A model generated the notes under the pieces. That model had not been told where the DNA came from, made no database searches, and saw nothing but the letters and a program-made list of their open reading frames with translations. The position numbers and the translations under genes are program-made. Positions 27,950 to 36,370 of a stretch of DNA of 64,000 nt are shown one piece after another. The DNA is from Anaerobacterium chartisolvens (GTDB taxonomy: Bacteria > Bacillota > Clostridia > Acetivibrionales > DSM-27016): NCBI RefSeq assembly GCF_003337415.1, contig NZ_QPJT01000005.1:62001-126000 (forward strand). The letters are read 5' to 3'. Position 1 is the first letter of the stretch; each line of letters begins with the position of its first letter.

Positions 27950-29077
27950 ATGAGAAGAGGGATTCTGTGGGTTTTGATTATTTCAATATCATTGGTGTGG
28001 GTTCTGCCTGTACGGGCAGATCAACTGTCTGATTACAACAAGCAAAAGAACGATGTTAAAAGCCAGTTAAATTCTATAAACGGTGAAAAGGGCAAAATAA
28101 AGGACAGCATACAGGACAAGAAAAAGGAAAAGCAGTATCTGGAGAATCAGCAGCAGAACAGAGAAAAGGAATATCAGAAGCTTAAGACCGAGAAGGAAGA
28201 GCTTGAGGCTGTGCTGACAGAGCTTGAGAGAAGCTACAGTGAGTGCGAGCAGGAGTACAATAACCAAAGGGAGCTTTTAAAGACACGCATTAGGGTAATG
28301 TATGAGAATTCAAGCACATCCTATCTTCAGACTCTTATAGAGTCAAAAAGCATGACGGATTTTTTTGAAAGGCTTGAGCTTATCTCTGCCATATCAAAAA
28401 ATGATAAGCTGATTGTAGACAATCTGGAAAATGCAAAGAAGGATCTCGATTCCAAGAAGAAAAGGAAGGAAGAAGAAAAGCTCCTTACCTTGAAGAAGGT
28501 CAGGGAGAAGCAAACTGCAATAACTCAGATAAAGATATCAAGAGCCGATACCGACAAGGATATTCAAAAATATGAGGTTGCGTTGGAGCTTCTGGAAAAG
28601 AGAGAGGATGAGCTGCAAAAACGCTCTAAGGAGATAAACAAGCAGATTGAAAAGCTGATGAGCGCGGGCAAGTACACCGGCGGCGTCATGAAATGGCCTG
28701 TTCCAAGCTCTACTACAATTACCTCAGGATACGGCAACAGGCTTCACCCTATACTTAAAAAATATAAGGTACATACAGGAATTGATATAGGTGCAAAAAG
28801 CGGAGCGTCAATAACTGCCGCAGCAAATGGAACTGTTATTAAGGCTGAATGGGATACGGCTTATGGAAACATGCTGGTTATTGATCACGGAGGGAAAATA
28901 GCCACGTTATACGGGCATTGCAGCAAGCTGCTTGTCGGTGTGGGAGACAAGGTGGAAACGGGACAGACAATAGCGAAGGTTGGCTCCACAGGCTGGTCAA
29001 CCGGTCCTCATCTGCATTTTGAGGTAATAAAGGATGGTGCCAGCACAGACCCCATAAGCTATTTAAAGGGGAAATAG
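27950..29077 (+). CDS. Secreted murein hydrolase/activator, EnvC-like (coiled coil plus M23)
   Basis: A 375-residue exported protein. A signal peptide (~1-24, ending VRADQ) precedes a long Lys/Glu/Gln-rich coiled coil (~25-240). A C-terminal M23/LytM domain (~250-375) has HTGIDIG and HLHFE, which carry the zinc-binding residues (HxxxD and HxH), and a complete core YGNRLHP. The intact zinc ligands suggest an active endopeptidase rather than an EnvC-type activator that has lost them. The position right after ftsEX fits the FtsEX-regulated hydrolase arrangement of Firmicutes. A hairpin terminator follows. Confidence 0.92.
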   Translation: MRRGILWVLIISISLVWVLPVRADQLSDYNKQKNDVKSQLNSINGEKGKIKDSIQDKKKEKQYLENQQQNREKEYQKLKTEKEELEAVLTELERSYSECEQEYNNQRELLKTRIRVMYENSSTSYLQTLIESKSMTDFFERLELISAISKNDKLIVDNLENAKKDLDSKKKRKEEEKLLTLKKVREKQTAITQIKISRADTDKDIQKYEVALELLEKREDELQKRSKEINKQIEKLMSAGKYTGGVMKWPVPSSTTITSGYGNRLHPILKKYKVHTGIDIGAKSGASITAAANGTVIKAEWDTAYGNMLVIDHGGKIATLYGHCSKLLVGVGDKVETGQTIAKVGSTGWSTGPHLHFEVIKDGASTDPISYLKGK

Positions 29078-29114
29078 TACATAAATTGCACATTAATTTT
29101 ATATCATACAATAT

Positions 29115-29138
29115 AAACCCGGAATAAATTCCGGGTTT
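29115..29138 (+). terminator. Hairpin terminator after the EnvC-like gene
   Basis: A perfect 11-bp stem (AAACCCGGAAT, 29115-29125, with 29128-29138) with a 2-base loop and a modest T-rich tail, 38 bases past the stop. Confidence 0.7.
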
Positions 29139-29240
29139 AATAGTATTTACGGGAGCATATAATTTAAAAGCAGGGTTAACGGTACATTTAACTTTTTTAG
29201 CTTTAAGAAAAGAACAAAGAGCAGAGGGAGTGTTTGCTTA

Positions 29241-30464
29241 TTGTACAAGAATAATAAAGATTTGACGAATAAGGTTTTGCTTGTAGCAGCAACGGCAGTG
29301 ATTTCTTTTGGCATTTCAGTATTGGTATTTGCGGGCTGGCTACGGGTTAATCCTCCGGGAATAACCTTTGACAATAAATCGGTCAGCAAAACCGCTGTAA
29401 GCAAATTTAACAGCGTGCGTGAAATATTAAAATCCCAATATTATGAAAACGTTGACGACAATACCCTTATCGAGGGCGCAATATCAGGGATGGCCGGTGC
29501 AATGGGAGACAGGTATACCTCTTATTTCAGCAAGGATAAGTGGCAAATGTTTCAGCAGGACTTAACAGGAAGCTTTGTGGGCATTGGGGTTATGGTACAC
29601 ACAGCCAGCGATGGGCTTTTAACCGTAATGGAGGTTTTTGAGGGATCTCCTGCAAAGGCTGCGGGAGTTTTACCCGGAGATAAGGTAGTAAAGGTGGATG
29701 GTAAGGATGTAAGCGACGAGGAAGAGGACACAATTATAAAAATGATTAAGGGTAAAGAGGGGACGGAGGTGCAGCTGGCAGTTCTAAGGCCCTCTGAGAG
29801 TAACCTTATTGAGCTTCATATTACAAGGAGGCGCATAAAGGAGGAAAATATAAACAGCAGAATGCTGTCTGATAACATAGGGTATATAAGAATTATTAAG
29901 TTCGACAGTGAAATAGCAAGGTATTTTAAGGATAATATTGATTCACTTACCCAAAAGGGTATGCGTGGACTGGTTATAGATGTAAGGGATAATCCCGGCG
30001 GTTATTACAATCAGGTGGTGTCTATAGCGGATATGCTTCTCCCTAAATGCACAATAGTGTATACCGAGGATAAAGACCAAAAAAAGGAATACAAATACTC
30101 AGACGCAAAGCAGTTGAATATGCCTGTAATAGTCCTTGTAAACGGAAACAGCGCAAGTGCGTCGGAAATTCTTGCAGGAGCGATTAAGGACAATAAAAGG
30201 GGAACTCTGGTGGGCACCAGAACTTATGGAAAGGGGCTTGTGCAGGCATCATTCAATCTTGAGGACGGCTCCGGGCTTAAAGTTACGGTACAGCGATATT
30301 TTACTCCGTCGGGGGTATGTATACAGGGAAAGGGCATTGATCCGGACATAGAGGTGCTGCAGGATGAAAAGTATCGGAGCACCCCTGTTTCAAATATCCC
30401 GCAGGAGGATGATTTGCAGCTTAGCAAGGCGCTTGAATTGGCGGAGAGCGAATTGAGGCGATAG
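29241..30464 (+). CDS. C-terminal processing peptidase (S41, CtpA-like)
   Basis: A 407-residue membrane-anchored protease. An N-terminal signal anchor (~10-35) leads to a PDZ domain (~95-185) and an S41 protease domain (~190-390). The catalytic Ser is in NGNSASASEILAGA and the Lys is in GTRTYGKGLVQ. Such enzymes trim or degrade envelope proteins and act in division or sporulation signalling. The gene lies next to ftsEX and the EnvC-like gene, an arrangement in which a Ctp protease can control hydrolase turnover. The start is TTG 29241 with GAGGGAG upstream. Confidence 0.93.
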   Translation: MYKNNKDLTNKVLLVAATAVISFGISVLVFAGWLRVNPPGITFDNKSVSKTAVSKFNSVREILKSQYYENVDDNTLIEGAISGMAGAMGDRYTSYFSKDKWQMFQQDLTGSFVGIGVMVHTASDGLLTVMEVFEGSPAKAAGVLPGDKVVKVDGKDVSDEEEDTIIKMIKGKEGTEVQLAVLRPSESNLIELHITRRRIKEENINSRMLSDNIGYIRIIKFDSEIARYFKDNIDSLTQKGMRGLVIDVRDNPGGYYNQVVSIADMLLPKCTIVYTEDKDQKKEYKYSDAKQLNMPVIVLVNGNSASASEILAGAIKDNKRGTLVGTRTYGKGLVQASFNLEDGSGLKVTVQRYFTPSGVCIQGKGIDPDIEVLQDEKYRSTPVSNIPQEDDLQLSKALELAESELRR

Positions 30465-30525
30465 TGTATCACACTGTGTATAAAAAAAATTTTTTTCCAT
30501 AAACTACTTTGCAGGAGGTGGAGAT

Positions 30526-30711
30526 ATGGAAAAAAAGGAAAATGAAAAGGAACTGAAGCTTAAATACGAAATTGCTTCTGAGCTGGGGCTGTTTGAGAAG
30601 GTAAAGCAGTCGGGATGGAAAAGCCTGACCGCTAAAGAGACAGGCAGAATAGGCGGGCTTATGACTAAGAGAAAAAAGCTAATGCAAATTGATAAGAGTC
30701 AGCAAATATAA
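30526..30711 (+). CDS. Small acid-soluble spore protein, alpha/beta type
   Basis: A 61-residue protein with the two SASP signatures: KYEIASELGL early and LTAKETGRIGGLMTKR later. These proteins coat and protect DNA in dormant spores and are cleaved by GPR at germination. The N-terminal part is more charged than in major SASPs, which resembles minor or SspF-like members. GGAGGTGGAG precedes the ATG, and a terminator overlaps the 3' end. It indicates a spore former. Confidence 0.88.
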   Translation: MEKKENEKELKLKYEIASELGLFEKVKQSGWKSLTAKETGRIGGLMTKRKKLMQIDKSQQI

Positions 30712-30727
30712 ATTGCTGGCTTTTGTA
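30698..30727 (+). terminator. Terminator overlapping the SASP 3' end
   Basis: Arms GTCAGCAA (30698-30705) and TTGCTGGC (30713-30720, with one G-T pair), followed by TTTTGTATT. Confidence 0.75.
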
Positions 30728-30753
30728 TTATAATTTATAATTATATAGGACAC

Positions 30754-30934
30754 GATAAAGATTTTACAAACATAGAGGATATAATTGCTTACAGAAATTT
30801 TTAATAGCAACGAAAAGACGCCTTGCGGGGAAATGTCTCACGGGTATGTCATCAGGCGCTTTTCTTAGATGTATTCCTTACGGGTGAAAAAAATTTCTTC
30901 CATCAAGTTATATCCTCAATATAAAATCTTTATC
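30754..30934. repeat. MITE-like repeat, copy B
   Basis: A 181-bp element, inverted relative to copy A at 22387-22572. Both share the internal core (CGAAAAGACGCCTTGCGGGG and onward) almost without change. Terminal inverted repeats start GATAAAGATTTTACAAACAT on the left and end AAAATCTTTATC on the right; the two ends differ by a small deletion. Non-coding. It lies between the SASP gene and a methyltransferase gene. Confidence 0.85.
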
Positions 30935-31015
30935 GATACATATATAAAAGGGCAGGCTGTATTTGATGAAAGATATACTGCTTGTGCTTATAAAATACAA
31001 TTGTGAGGTAGAAAT

Positions 31016-31765
31016 ATGTATAGAGGCTTTGCTTATATATATGATAAATTAATGTACGACGTTGATTATGAAAAATGGGTCTGTTATATACAGGACATAT
31101 TTAAAAAAAATGAAGTAAGTCCTTCTCTGGTATTGGATTTGGGATGTGGAACGGGTAATTTCTGCATTGAAATGGCACAAAAGGGATTTGATATGATAGG
31201 GATAGACATATCTCCTGATATGCTGTCCTGTGCAAGAGAGAAATCTATTAAAAAGGGGCTTGACAATATCCTGTACCTTAATCAGGACATGAGGGATTTT
31301 GAATTGTATGGAACGGTTGATGCTATAGTATGCCTTATGGACAGCGTAAACTATATTACAGCAAAAAATGATGTGAAGAAAATATTCAAGCTTGTTGCAA
31401 ACTACTTAAATCCCGAAGGACTGTTTATTTTTGATATAAATAGCTGCTATAAGCTTAAGGATATACTAGGGAATAATTTATATTATGATATAGGAGATGA
31501 CGCGGCATATATATGGCAGAATAGCTATGAGGCGAAAAAGAGACAGTGTATATTTGATCTGACTTTTTTTATCAGAAGAGGAGAGTTGTTTGAAAAGTGT
31601 GAGGAGGTTCATTCCCAAAGGGCATATTCAGTCAGTGAAATTGAGAGCATGTTAAGCTTTGGAGGACTAAAGACCGTAAGTATATTTGACAGCCTGACAT
31701 TTAATCCTCCTCACTCTAAAAGCGAGAGAATTTTTTTTGTGAGCAAAAAAATTTGTAATAAATAA
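31016..31765 (+). CDS. Class I SAM-dependent methyltransferase
   Basis: A 249-residue methyltransferase with motif I VLDLGCGTGNFCIEMA, the acidic residue of motif II at the end of MIGIDIS, and a small-molecule or tRNA/protein-type C-terminal part (FIRRGELFEKCEEVHSQRAY). Similar proteins are widespread in Clostridia and often unassigned. GAGGTAG lies before the ATG. It is 12 bases from the next gene, an MGMT-family protein, so the two probably form an operon. The substrate is unknown. Confidence 0.85.
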   Translation: MYRGFAYIYDKLMYDVDYEKWVCYIQDIFKKNEVSPSLVLDLGCGTGNFCIEMAQKGFDMIGIDISPDMLSCAREKSIKKGLDNILYLNQDMRDFELYGTVDAIVCLMDSVNYITAKNDVKKIFKLVANYLNPEGLFIFDINSCYKLKDILGNNLYYDIGDDAAYIWQNSYEAKKRQCIFDLTFFIRRGELFEKCEEVHSQRAYSVSEIESMLSFGGLKTVSIFDSLTFNPPHSKSERIFFVSKKICNK

Positions 31766-31777
31766 AAGGGGGACTTT

Positions 31778-32083
31778 ATGGGTTTTTTTGAAGAGGTGTA
31801 TGAGGCTGTTAAAAATATTCCAAAGGGAAAAGTATCAACCTACGGACAGATAGCAAAATTAATTGGACGTCCGAGAAGCGCTAAGGTTGTCGGATGGGCG
31901 CTGCATTCAAATCCGTATTTCGGCGTTGTGCCGTGTCACAGGGTTGTGAACAGAAAGGGAGAATTGAGCGGCGGCTTCGCTTTCGGAGGAAGCGAAATTC
32001 AGAAAAAAATGCTTGAGCAAGAGGGAATAGCATTTGATAATATGGGCACAATAAATTTGGAGAAGTATCTATGGAAGTTTTAA
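31778..32083 (+). CDS. MGMT-family DNA alkyl-repair protein (Ogt-like domain)
   Basis: A 101-residue protein equal to the DNA-binding/active-site domain of O6-alkylguanine-DNA alkyltransferases. It has an HTH (KVSTYGQIAKLIGRPRSAKVV) with the Arg finger and the active site PCHRV, with acceptor Cys intact, then NRKGELSGGFAFGG. It lacks the N-terminal domain of Ada/Ogt, like alkyltransferase-like proteins, but those usually carry Trp at the Cys position. It may therefore be an active minimal repair enzyme. AAGGGGG precedes the ATG. Confidence 0.88.
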   Translation: MGFFEEVYEAVKNIPKGKVSTYGQIAKLIGRPRSAKVVGWALHSNPYFGVVPCHRVVNRKGELSGGFAFGGSEIQKKMLEQEGIAFDNMGTINLEKYLWKF

Positions 32084-32121
32084 TATAAACAAGCGTTAAC
32101 ATAAACATCAAAATTATTTGA

Positions 32122-32150
32122 TTGACAAGCAGTTGGTTTATGTGTTACAC
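32122..32150 (+). promoter_or_regulatory. Promoter for the first cold-shock gene
   Basis: TTGACA (32122-32127), a 17-base spacer and TTACAC (32145-32150). This leaves a leader of about 60 bases before the start codon. Confidence 0.6.
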
Positions 32151-32217
32151 TTTTAGATGTTTGGTAAAAAGTAAATTACATACCAAACCATAGTAATTAT
32201 TCAGGAGGAATGCAAGA

Positions 32218-32418
32218 ATGGAAACAGGAAGAGTAAAATGGTTCAATGCTGAAAAGGGTTTTGGCTTCATTGAGAGAGATGGAGGAAACGATGTTTTTGT
32301 ACATTTTTCAGCTATAACAATGGAAGGCTTTAAGACATTGGAAGAAGGAACAGAGGTTCAGTTTGATGTGGTTGAAGGTGCTAAGGGACCGCAGGCTGCA
32401 AATGTTCAGAGGGCGTAG
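32218..32418 (+). CDS. Cold-shock protein (CspA family)
   Basis: A 66-residue OB-fold RNA chaperone: [15 protein letters not shown] contains RNP1 and DVFVHFSAI contains RNP2. It binds single-stranded RNA/DNA and melts secondary structure. AGGAGG is seven bases ahead of the ATG. The 3' end was partly duplicated in tandem just after the stop (32418-32462). A second Csp gene lies at 36012-36212. Confidence 0.95.
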   Translation: METGRVKWFNAEKGFGFIERDGGNDVFVHFSAITMEGFKTLEEGTEVQFDVVEGAKGPQAANVQRA

Positions 32419-32462
32419 TTGAAGGTGCTAAGGAACCGCAGACTGTGATGTTCAGAATGCTA
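32371..32462 (+). repeat. Tandem duplication of the csp 3' end
   Basis: Bases 32371-32417 (start GTTGAAGGTGCTAAGG) recur right away at 32418-32462 with a few changes. The second copy lies after the stop codon and is non-coding. Confidence 0.85.
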
Positions 32463-32514
32463 TGTAATTTAAAGTTTAATAAGACTTTAACATAGATTTG
32501 AATAGCCAGTAATT

Positions 32515-32545
32515 ACCCCGGTACATATATGTACCGGGGTTTTCG
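32515..32545 (+). terminator. Palindromic terminator between csp and hslO
   Basis: A perfect palindrome around GGTACATATATGTACC with CCCC/GGGG ends, followed by TTTTCG. An upstream in-frame ATG for the next gene (32529) falls inside this stem, which argues against that longer start. Confidence 0.8.
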
Positions 32546-32573
32546 ATATATTGGGATGAAAGGAAAAGTTCAG

Positions 32574-33452
32574 ATGGAGGACTATATTGTTTCGGCTACT
32601 GCTGCTGGCGGCACCGTAAGAGCTTTTGCGGCTTCAACCACAAATATGGTAAAGCAGGCTGCAGAGATGCACGGCCTTTCGCCCGTGGCTTCAGCGGCAT
32701 TGGGCAGAAGTTTGACGGCATCAGCCATCATGTCTAAGATGCTGAAAGGCGAAAGAGATACAATAACAATACAGATTAAGGGAGACGGGCCATTAGGGGG
32801 AATTGTCGTCATATCCGATTCAAACGCAAACACGCGGGGATACGTACACAACACTCAGGTAGAGCTGCCTCTTAGTGATGAAGGAAAGCTCAATGTAGGA
32901 GAGGCTGTGGGCAAAAACGGGTATATGAATGTCATAAAGGATCTTGGGCTGAAGGAGCCTTACATAGGATATGTGAACCTTATATCGGGTGAAATCGCGG
33001 AGGACATAGCCTATTACTTTGCCTCGTCGGAGCAGGTGCCATCTGTAGTTGCGCTGGGTGTGCTTATTGATTCAGACGGAAGCGTAATAAATGCGGGAGG
33101 CTATATTATACAATTAATGCCCGGAGCAGAGGAGCAGATGATAAGGTATATAGAGAACACTATAGCGTCTATTCCGTCCGTAAGCGCTATGCTGGCATAT
33201 GGAGAAACTCCTGAGGGTATTCTTGATATAATTTTTGGAGAGAAGGATCTCAAAATTAATTCAAAGAGCCGGTGTGCTTATTTATGCAATTGCTCCAGAG
33301 AAAGAATGGAGAGAAACCTCATAAGCCTTGGAAGGGCCGAAATTCTGAGCATAATGGAGGAGCAGCGCAGTGCTGAGCTTCAATGCCATTTCTGCAACAG
33401 CAAGTACCAGTTTTCAGAAGAACAGCTTAGGACTTTAATAAACGAGCTGTAG
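32574..33452 (+). CDS. hslO: Redox-regulated chaperone Hsp33
   Basis: A 292-residue Hsp33. The start MEDYIVSATAAGGTVRAFA matches family N-termini and has AAAGGA upstream, so I chose ATG 32574. The C-terminal redox switch has all four zinc Cys as CxC (LCNCSRERM) and CxxC (CHFCNS). On oxidation the zinc is released and the protein becomes a holdase chaperone. It follows a cold-shock gene, but an intervening terminator indicates separate transcription. Confidence 0.95.
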   Translation: MEDYIVSATAAGGTVRAFAASTTNMVKQAAEMHGLSPVASAALGRSLTASAIMSKMLKGERDTITIQIKGDGPLGGIVVISDSNANTRGYVHNTQVELPLSDEGKLNVGEAVGKNGYMNVIKDLGLKEPYIGYVNLISGEIAEDIAYYFASSEQVPSVVALGVLIDSDGSVINAGGYIIQLMPGAEEQMIRYIENTIASIPSVSAMLAYGETPEGILDIIFGEKDLKINSKSRCAYLCNCSRERMERNLISLGRAEILSIMEEQRSAELQCHFCNSKYQFSEEQLRTLINEL

Positions 33453-33557
33453 AATTAAAAAAATAGGTTGCTGTTCTCTGTAAGCTAGAAATACAAAGCA
33501 TTCCGAAGGAATGGAGAGTCTTATCAAATTAATTTTAAAATAAACAGTTTTTTGGTA

Positions 33558-33586
33558 TTGACTTTGAATTAATATTTTTGTATACT
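33558..33586 (+). promoter_or_regulatory. Strong promoter of the tRNA cluster
   Basis: TTGACT (33558-33563), a 17-base spacer and TATACT (33581-33586), about 40 bases before the first tRNA. Confidence 0.8.
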
Positions 33587-33626
33587 ATTCATTGTCGCTT
33601 AACTTGTAAGAGCAGCGGCAAATTGG

Positions 33627-33702
33627 GGGCGCTTAGCTCAGCTGGGGGAGCACCTGCCTTACAAGCAGGGGGTCATAGGTTCGAGCCCTATAGTGCCCAC
33701 CA
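33627..33702 (+). tRNA. tRNA-Val (TAC)
   Basis: A 76-base cloverleaf with GGGCGCT/AGTGCCC acceptor stem, anticodon loop CTTACAA in a CCTGC/GCAGG stem, GGTTCGAGCC T-arm and encoded CCA. Confidence 0.97.
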
Positions 33703-33707
33703 AATAT

Positions 33708-33784
33708 GGCCCGGTAGTTCAGTTGGTTAGAATGCCAGCCTGTCACGCTGGAGGTCGAGGGTTCGAGCCCCTTCCGGGTCGCCA
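33708..33784 (+). tRNA. tRNA-Asp (GTC)
   Basis: A 77-base cloverleaf with GGCCCGG/CCGGGTC acceptor stem, anticodon loop CTGTCAC, GGTTCGAGCC T-arm and encoded CCA. Confidence 0.97.
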
Positions 33785-33840
33785 AAAAACTTTATAAAGA
33801 CACAAAGGGGTCTCGAACCCCCTTTTGGGTCGCTATATTT
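33785..33840 (+). pseudogene. Fragment resembling the 3' half of tRNA-Asp
   Basis: The spacer contains GGGTCTCGAACCCCC followed by TTTTGGGTCGCT, a damaged copy of the T-arm and acceptor 3' strand of the tRNA-Asp just upstream. It cannot fold as a full tRNA. Probably a remnant of unequal recombination within the array. Confidence 0.5.
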
Positions 33841-33916
<76 letters not shown>

Positions 33917-34001
33917 GAAGTAAGCAAGAGCCAGAGGGTAGAGTTTTAGATGCATCAGTATAAAGTTAGACTCCGGCCTTGGAAATTTTTTTTATAGATT
34001 T
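33917..34001 (+). pseudogene. Possible degenerate tRNA remnant
   Basis: The spacer holds AGAGCCAGAGGGTAGAG and later GACTCCGGCCTTGG, which look like eroded D-arm and T-arm/acceptor pieces of a Phe-type tRNA. The similarity is weak and no cloverleaf forms. Confidence 0.3.
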
Positions 34002-34076
34002 GCGGGTTTAACTCAGTGGTAGAGTGTCACCTTGCCAAGGTGAAAGTCGCGCGTTCAAATCGCGTAACCCGCTCCA
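34002..34076 (+). tRNA. tRNA-Gly (GCC)
   Basis: A 75-base cloverleaf with GCGGGTT/AACCCGC acceptor stem, anticodon loop TTGCCAA, CGTTCAAATCG T-arm and encoded CCA (TCCA end). Confidence 0.97.
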
Positions 34077-34094
34077 AACTTTTTTTATATTTAT

Positions 34095-34169
<75 letters not shown>

Positions 34170-34237
34170 AAAAAGAATCCTCAAAAGCCTTGATTTCAAG
34201 ACTTTTGGGGATTTTTGTTTTATCGGGTGTTTTTATC

Positions 34238-34260
34238 AACCTAAATTCCCGAATTATTAT
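34238..34260 (+). repeat. Extra partial copy of the IS terminal repeat
   Basis: AACCTAAATTCCCG followed by an AT-rich tail, closely matching the left inverted repeat of the adjacent element (34301-34323) in the same orientation 63 bases upstream. It may mark an earlier insertion or a nested end. Confidence 0.7.
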
Positions 34261-34300
34261 ACAATACAACCGTAAAATCCAGTAAAATCAACACTTTTAG

Positions 34301-35504
34301 AACCTAAATTCCCGCGAAATTATACTATACACTAAAAGCTGAGGTGTTGCAATATGGCATTAGATAACTCTGTAAAAGTTCCGTTACCTGGGCAGGGAAT
34401 AGTAAAATATAAAAGTGGGGATGTTGTCTATGTCTATTACATTACTCGAATATATAGAAACGAGAAAGGCAAGCCCACCAATGACAGGGTTTCTATTGGT
34501 AAAATTGATGCTGAAACAGGAATGCTTATTCCTAACAGGAACTATTATGAAATTTATGCGAAAAGTAATCCTTTGAAAGATAGCGATATTGAATCGATAA
34601 AAAGCTGTGGAGTAACCTTTGCGATTGATAGCCAGTTTAGAGAGACCGGGTTGTATGATGTCATAAAGAGAAGGTTCCCGAAAAATGCTGATAAAATCAT
34701 AGCGCTGGCGGAGTACATGCTTTGCGAAGGTAATGTTATGTCATACTATGAAGATTGGTATGATGAAGTTTATCCCTACAATGGGACTAAACTTGGTTCG
34801 GCTGAAATCAGCCGTGTTTTTCAATCCATTGATTACAAGAGCAGAATGGATTTTTTCAGGACATGGATTTATGCGAGGAAGCAATCAGAATACATAGCCT
34901 ATGATGTTACGTCATTTTCGTCTTACTCATCAGGAATTGAGGCTTTGGAGTGGGGCTACAACAGAGATAAAGAAAGCCTCCCGCAGCCTAATTTTGCAAT
35001 GTATTATGGACAAGAAAGCATGCTGCCGCTTTACTATTGTATGTATCCTGGGAGTGTGCCAGATAAAACCCATCTGGTGTATATGCTGAGAGATAATGAA
35101 TTGATTGGGTGTAAAAATGCAAAATATGTATTAGACAGAGGGTTCTTCAGTGCGGATAACTTGAAATACATGACCGATGCAGGAGCCAGATTTATAGTCA
35201 GCGTTCCAAATTCCTCCTCGTTTGCAAAAGAATTAATCGACAAATATAGAAGTGAGATTGTAAACCGTTCAGAATGCAGAATAAGTTGAAAGAGTATATG
35301 AGTACCAACTGCATATCATTTACTACAGTATTAAAAGAACTCCGGAAAATTAAGTATGTTGTAACAAGGGACGGAAGAAAATTTCTGTCCCCGGTCACAA
35401 AAAAGCAAAGGGATATTCTGAGTGAATGCAGTGTTTCTGCTGATGATTTAACATCATGGTTTGCAGCTATTCCTGTATAGGATAATTTCGCGGGAATTTA
35501 GGTT
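34301..35504 (+). mobile_element. Defective insertion sequence (IS1634-like), 1.2 kb
   Basis: Bounded by perfect 23-bp inverted repeats (left 34301-34323, start AACCTAAATTCCCGCG; right 35482-35504, its exact complement). It carries only the N-terminal and extreme C-terminal parts of a transposase joined out of frame, so it is an internal-deletion derivative. It sits just past the tRNA array. No clear target duplication is visible. It could still be moved in trans if a full copy exists elsewhere. Confidence 0.85.
34354..35480 (+). pseudogene. Transposase pseudogene, IS1634/IS4-like
   Basis: The first frame (34354-35289, 311 codons) has the first DDE Asp in AYDVTSFSSYS and the second in YVLDRGFFS, in the style of IS1634-family transposases. 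It breaks shortly after the second Asp. A second frame (35274-35480) encodes what looks like the C-terminal tail (LKELRKIKYVV...). The two are in different reading frames, and the region with the catalytic Glu is missing. The protein cannot be functional. Confidence 0.8.
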
Positions 35505-35613
35505 ATAAGAGAAGCAGAATGAATTTTTATTTTTAAATCATTGATATGACTTATCCCCGCAATTGTAGTCACTTACAATCATTAATCCGGAGGCATTCTC
35601 TCTGTCTATGAAA

Positions 35614-35826
35614 TCAGAATAAGGTCACAGCTTCCTTGTCTTTAAATAGTGTAACTTTTCCCAGCATTAAATCGGATAGTGAGAGACTGTCTTTATAATA
35701 TAGGAATTGAATGGTTAGAAAGTTAGCATTTCCTGATACATATTTGCCTTGCCTCTCACGAATATTTCTACTTGGCTTATCAAAAACAGTTAATAAATCT
35801 TCGGGCTTTATTTCACTTAATTTCAT
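35614..35826 (-). CDS. Small hypothetical protein
   Basis: A 70-residue charged protein (starts MKLSEIKPEDLLTVFDKP). The start has a full AGGAGG at good spacing, which supports it being a real gene. No signal peptide, membrane segment or motif is seen, and I do not recognise a family. It lies between an IS remnant and a cold-shock gene on the same strand, about 140 bases past that gene's terminator. Confidence 0.55.
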   Translation of the reverse strand: MKLSEIKPEDLLTVFDKPSRNIRERQGKYVSGNANFLTIQFLYYKDSLSLSDLMLGKVTLFKDKEAVTLF

Positions 35827-35968
35827 CTCAATACCTCCTACGTTATAGTTTTTCCTACATTAAAGTTCGGGCAGGAGAGCGCCTTCAGTGCAGCTCTCAA
35901 AGTTTGTTGATTACCATCTCAATCCATTCCATCTGTATCATGTGATTACTCATATGACACATAAAATC

Positions 35969-36001
35969 AAAAAAGCTACCTCACAAAGAGATAGCTTTTT
36001 T
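35969..36001 (-). terminator. Terminator after the second csp gene
   Basis: AAAAAAGCTA and TAGCTTTTTT arms around a short loop, a symmetric A/T-flanked hairpin ten bases beyond the csp stop on the minus strand. Confidence 0.85.
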
Positions 36002-36011
36002 CAACGGAAAT

Positions 36012-36212
36012 TTAAGCAAGATAAACATTAGTTGCTTGCAGACCACGTTGACCTTTTTCCATATCAAAGCTCACTCTTTGTCCTTCATCCAAGCTTTTGT
36101 AGCCACTTGACTGGATTGAAGAAAAATGAACGAATACATCATCTCCACCATCCACGGTAATAAAACCAAATCCTTTTTCTGCGTTGAACCATTTTACTGT
36201 ACCATTATTCAT
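36012..36212 (-). CDS. Cold-shock protein (CspA family), second copy
   Basis: A 66-residue Csp with RNP1 ([12 protein letters not shown]) and RNP2 (DVFVHFSSI) intact. It differs from the copy at 32218 mainly in its C-terminal half ([21 protein letters not shown]). GGAGGTACC precedes the ATG. The promoter at 36342-36370 gives a leader of about 120 bases holding a perfect 23-bp hairpin. Long structured leaders are known to act as temperature sensors in some csp mRNAs; that function here is inferred. Confidence 0.95.
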   Translation of the reverse strand: MNNGTVKWFNAEKGFGFITVDGGDDVFVHFSSIQSSGYKSLDEGQRVSFDMEKGQRGLQATNVYLA

Positions 36213-36258
36213 GTTGGTACCTCCATCGATTATATTATATTTCGTTGCAAAAACAAAA

Positions 36259-36312
36259 GCACATATTTTTGTAAATGATTTTAATGTTTAAATCATTTAC
36301 AAAAATATGTGC
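36259..36312 (-). promoter_or_regulatory. Perfect 23-bp hairpin in the csp leader
   Basis: Arms 36259-36281 and 36290-36312 (begins GCACATATTTTTGTAAATG) pair perfectly around an 8-base loop. It is placed in the 5' untranslated region of the minus-strand csp gene. It is not followed by a T-run, so it is not a normal terminator. Confidence 0.75.
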
Positions 36313-36341
36313 AAATAATTATCACTTTTAAATACTTCTTC

Positions 36342-36370
36342 AGTTTAGCACATATATAACGATGTGTCAA
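36342..36370 (-). promoter_or_regulatory. Promoter of the second csp gene
   Basis: On the minus strand: TTGACA (36365-36370), a 17-base spacer and TAAACT (36342-36347). The bases from 36371 to 36645 hold no gene or clear signal. Confidence 0.75.

Noticed and set aside
32529-32573. Longer N-terminus for Hsp33
   Set aside because: The upstream ATG lies inside the palindromic terminator and adds residues absent from the family.
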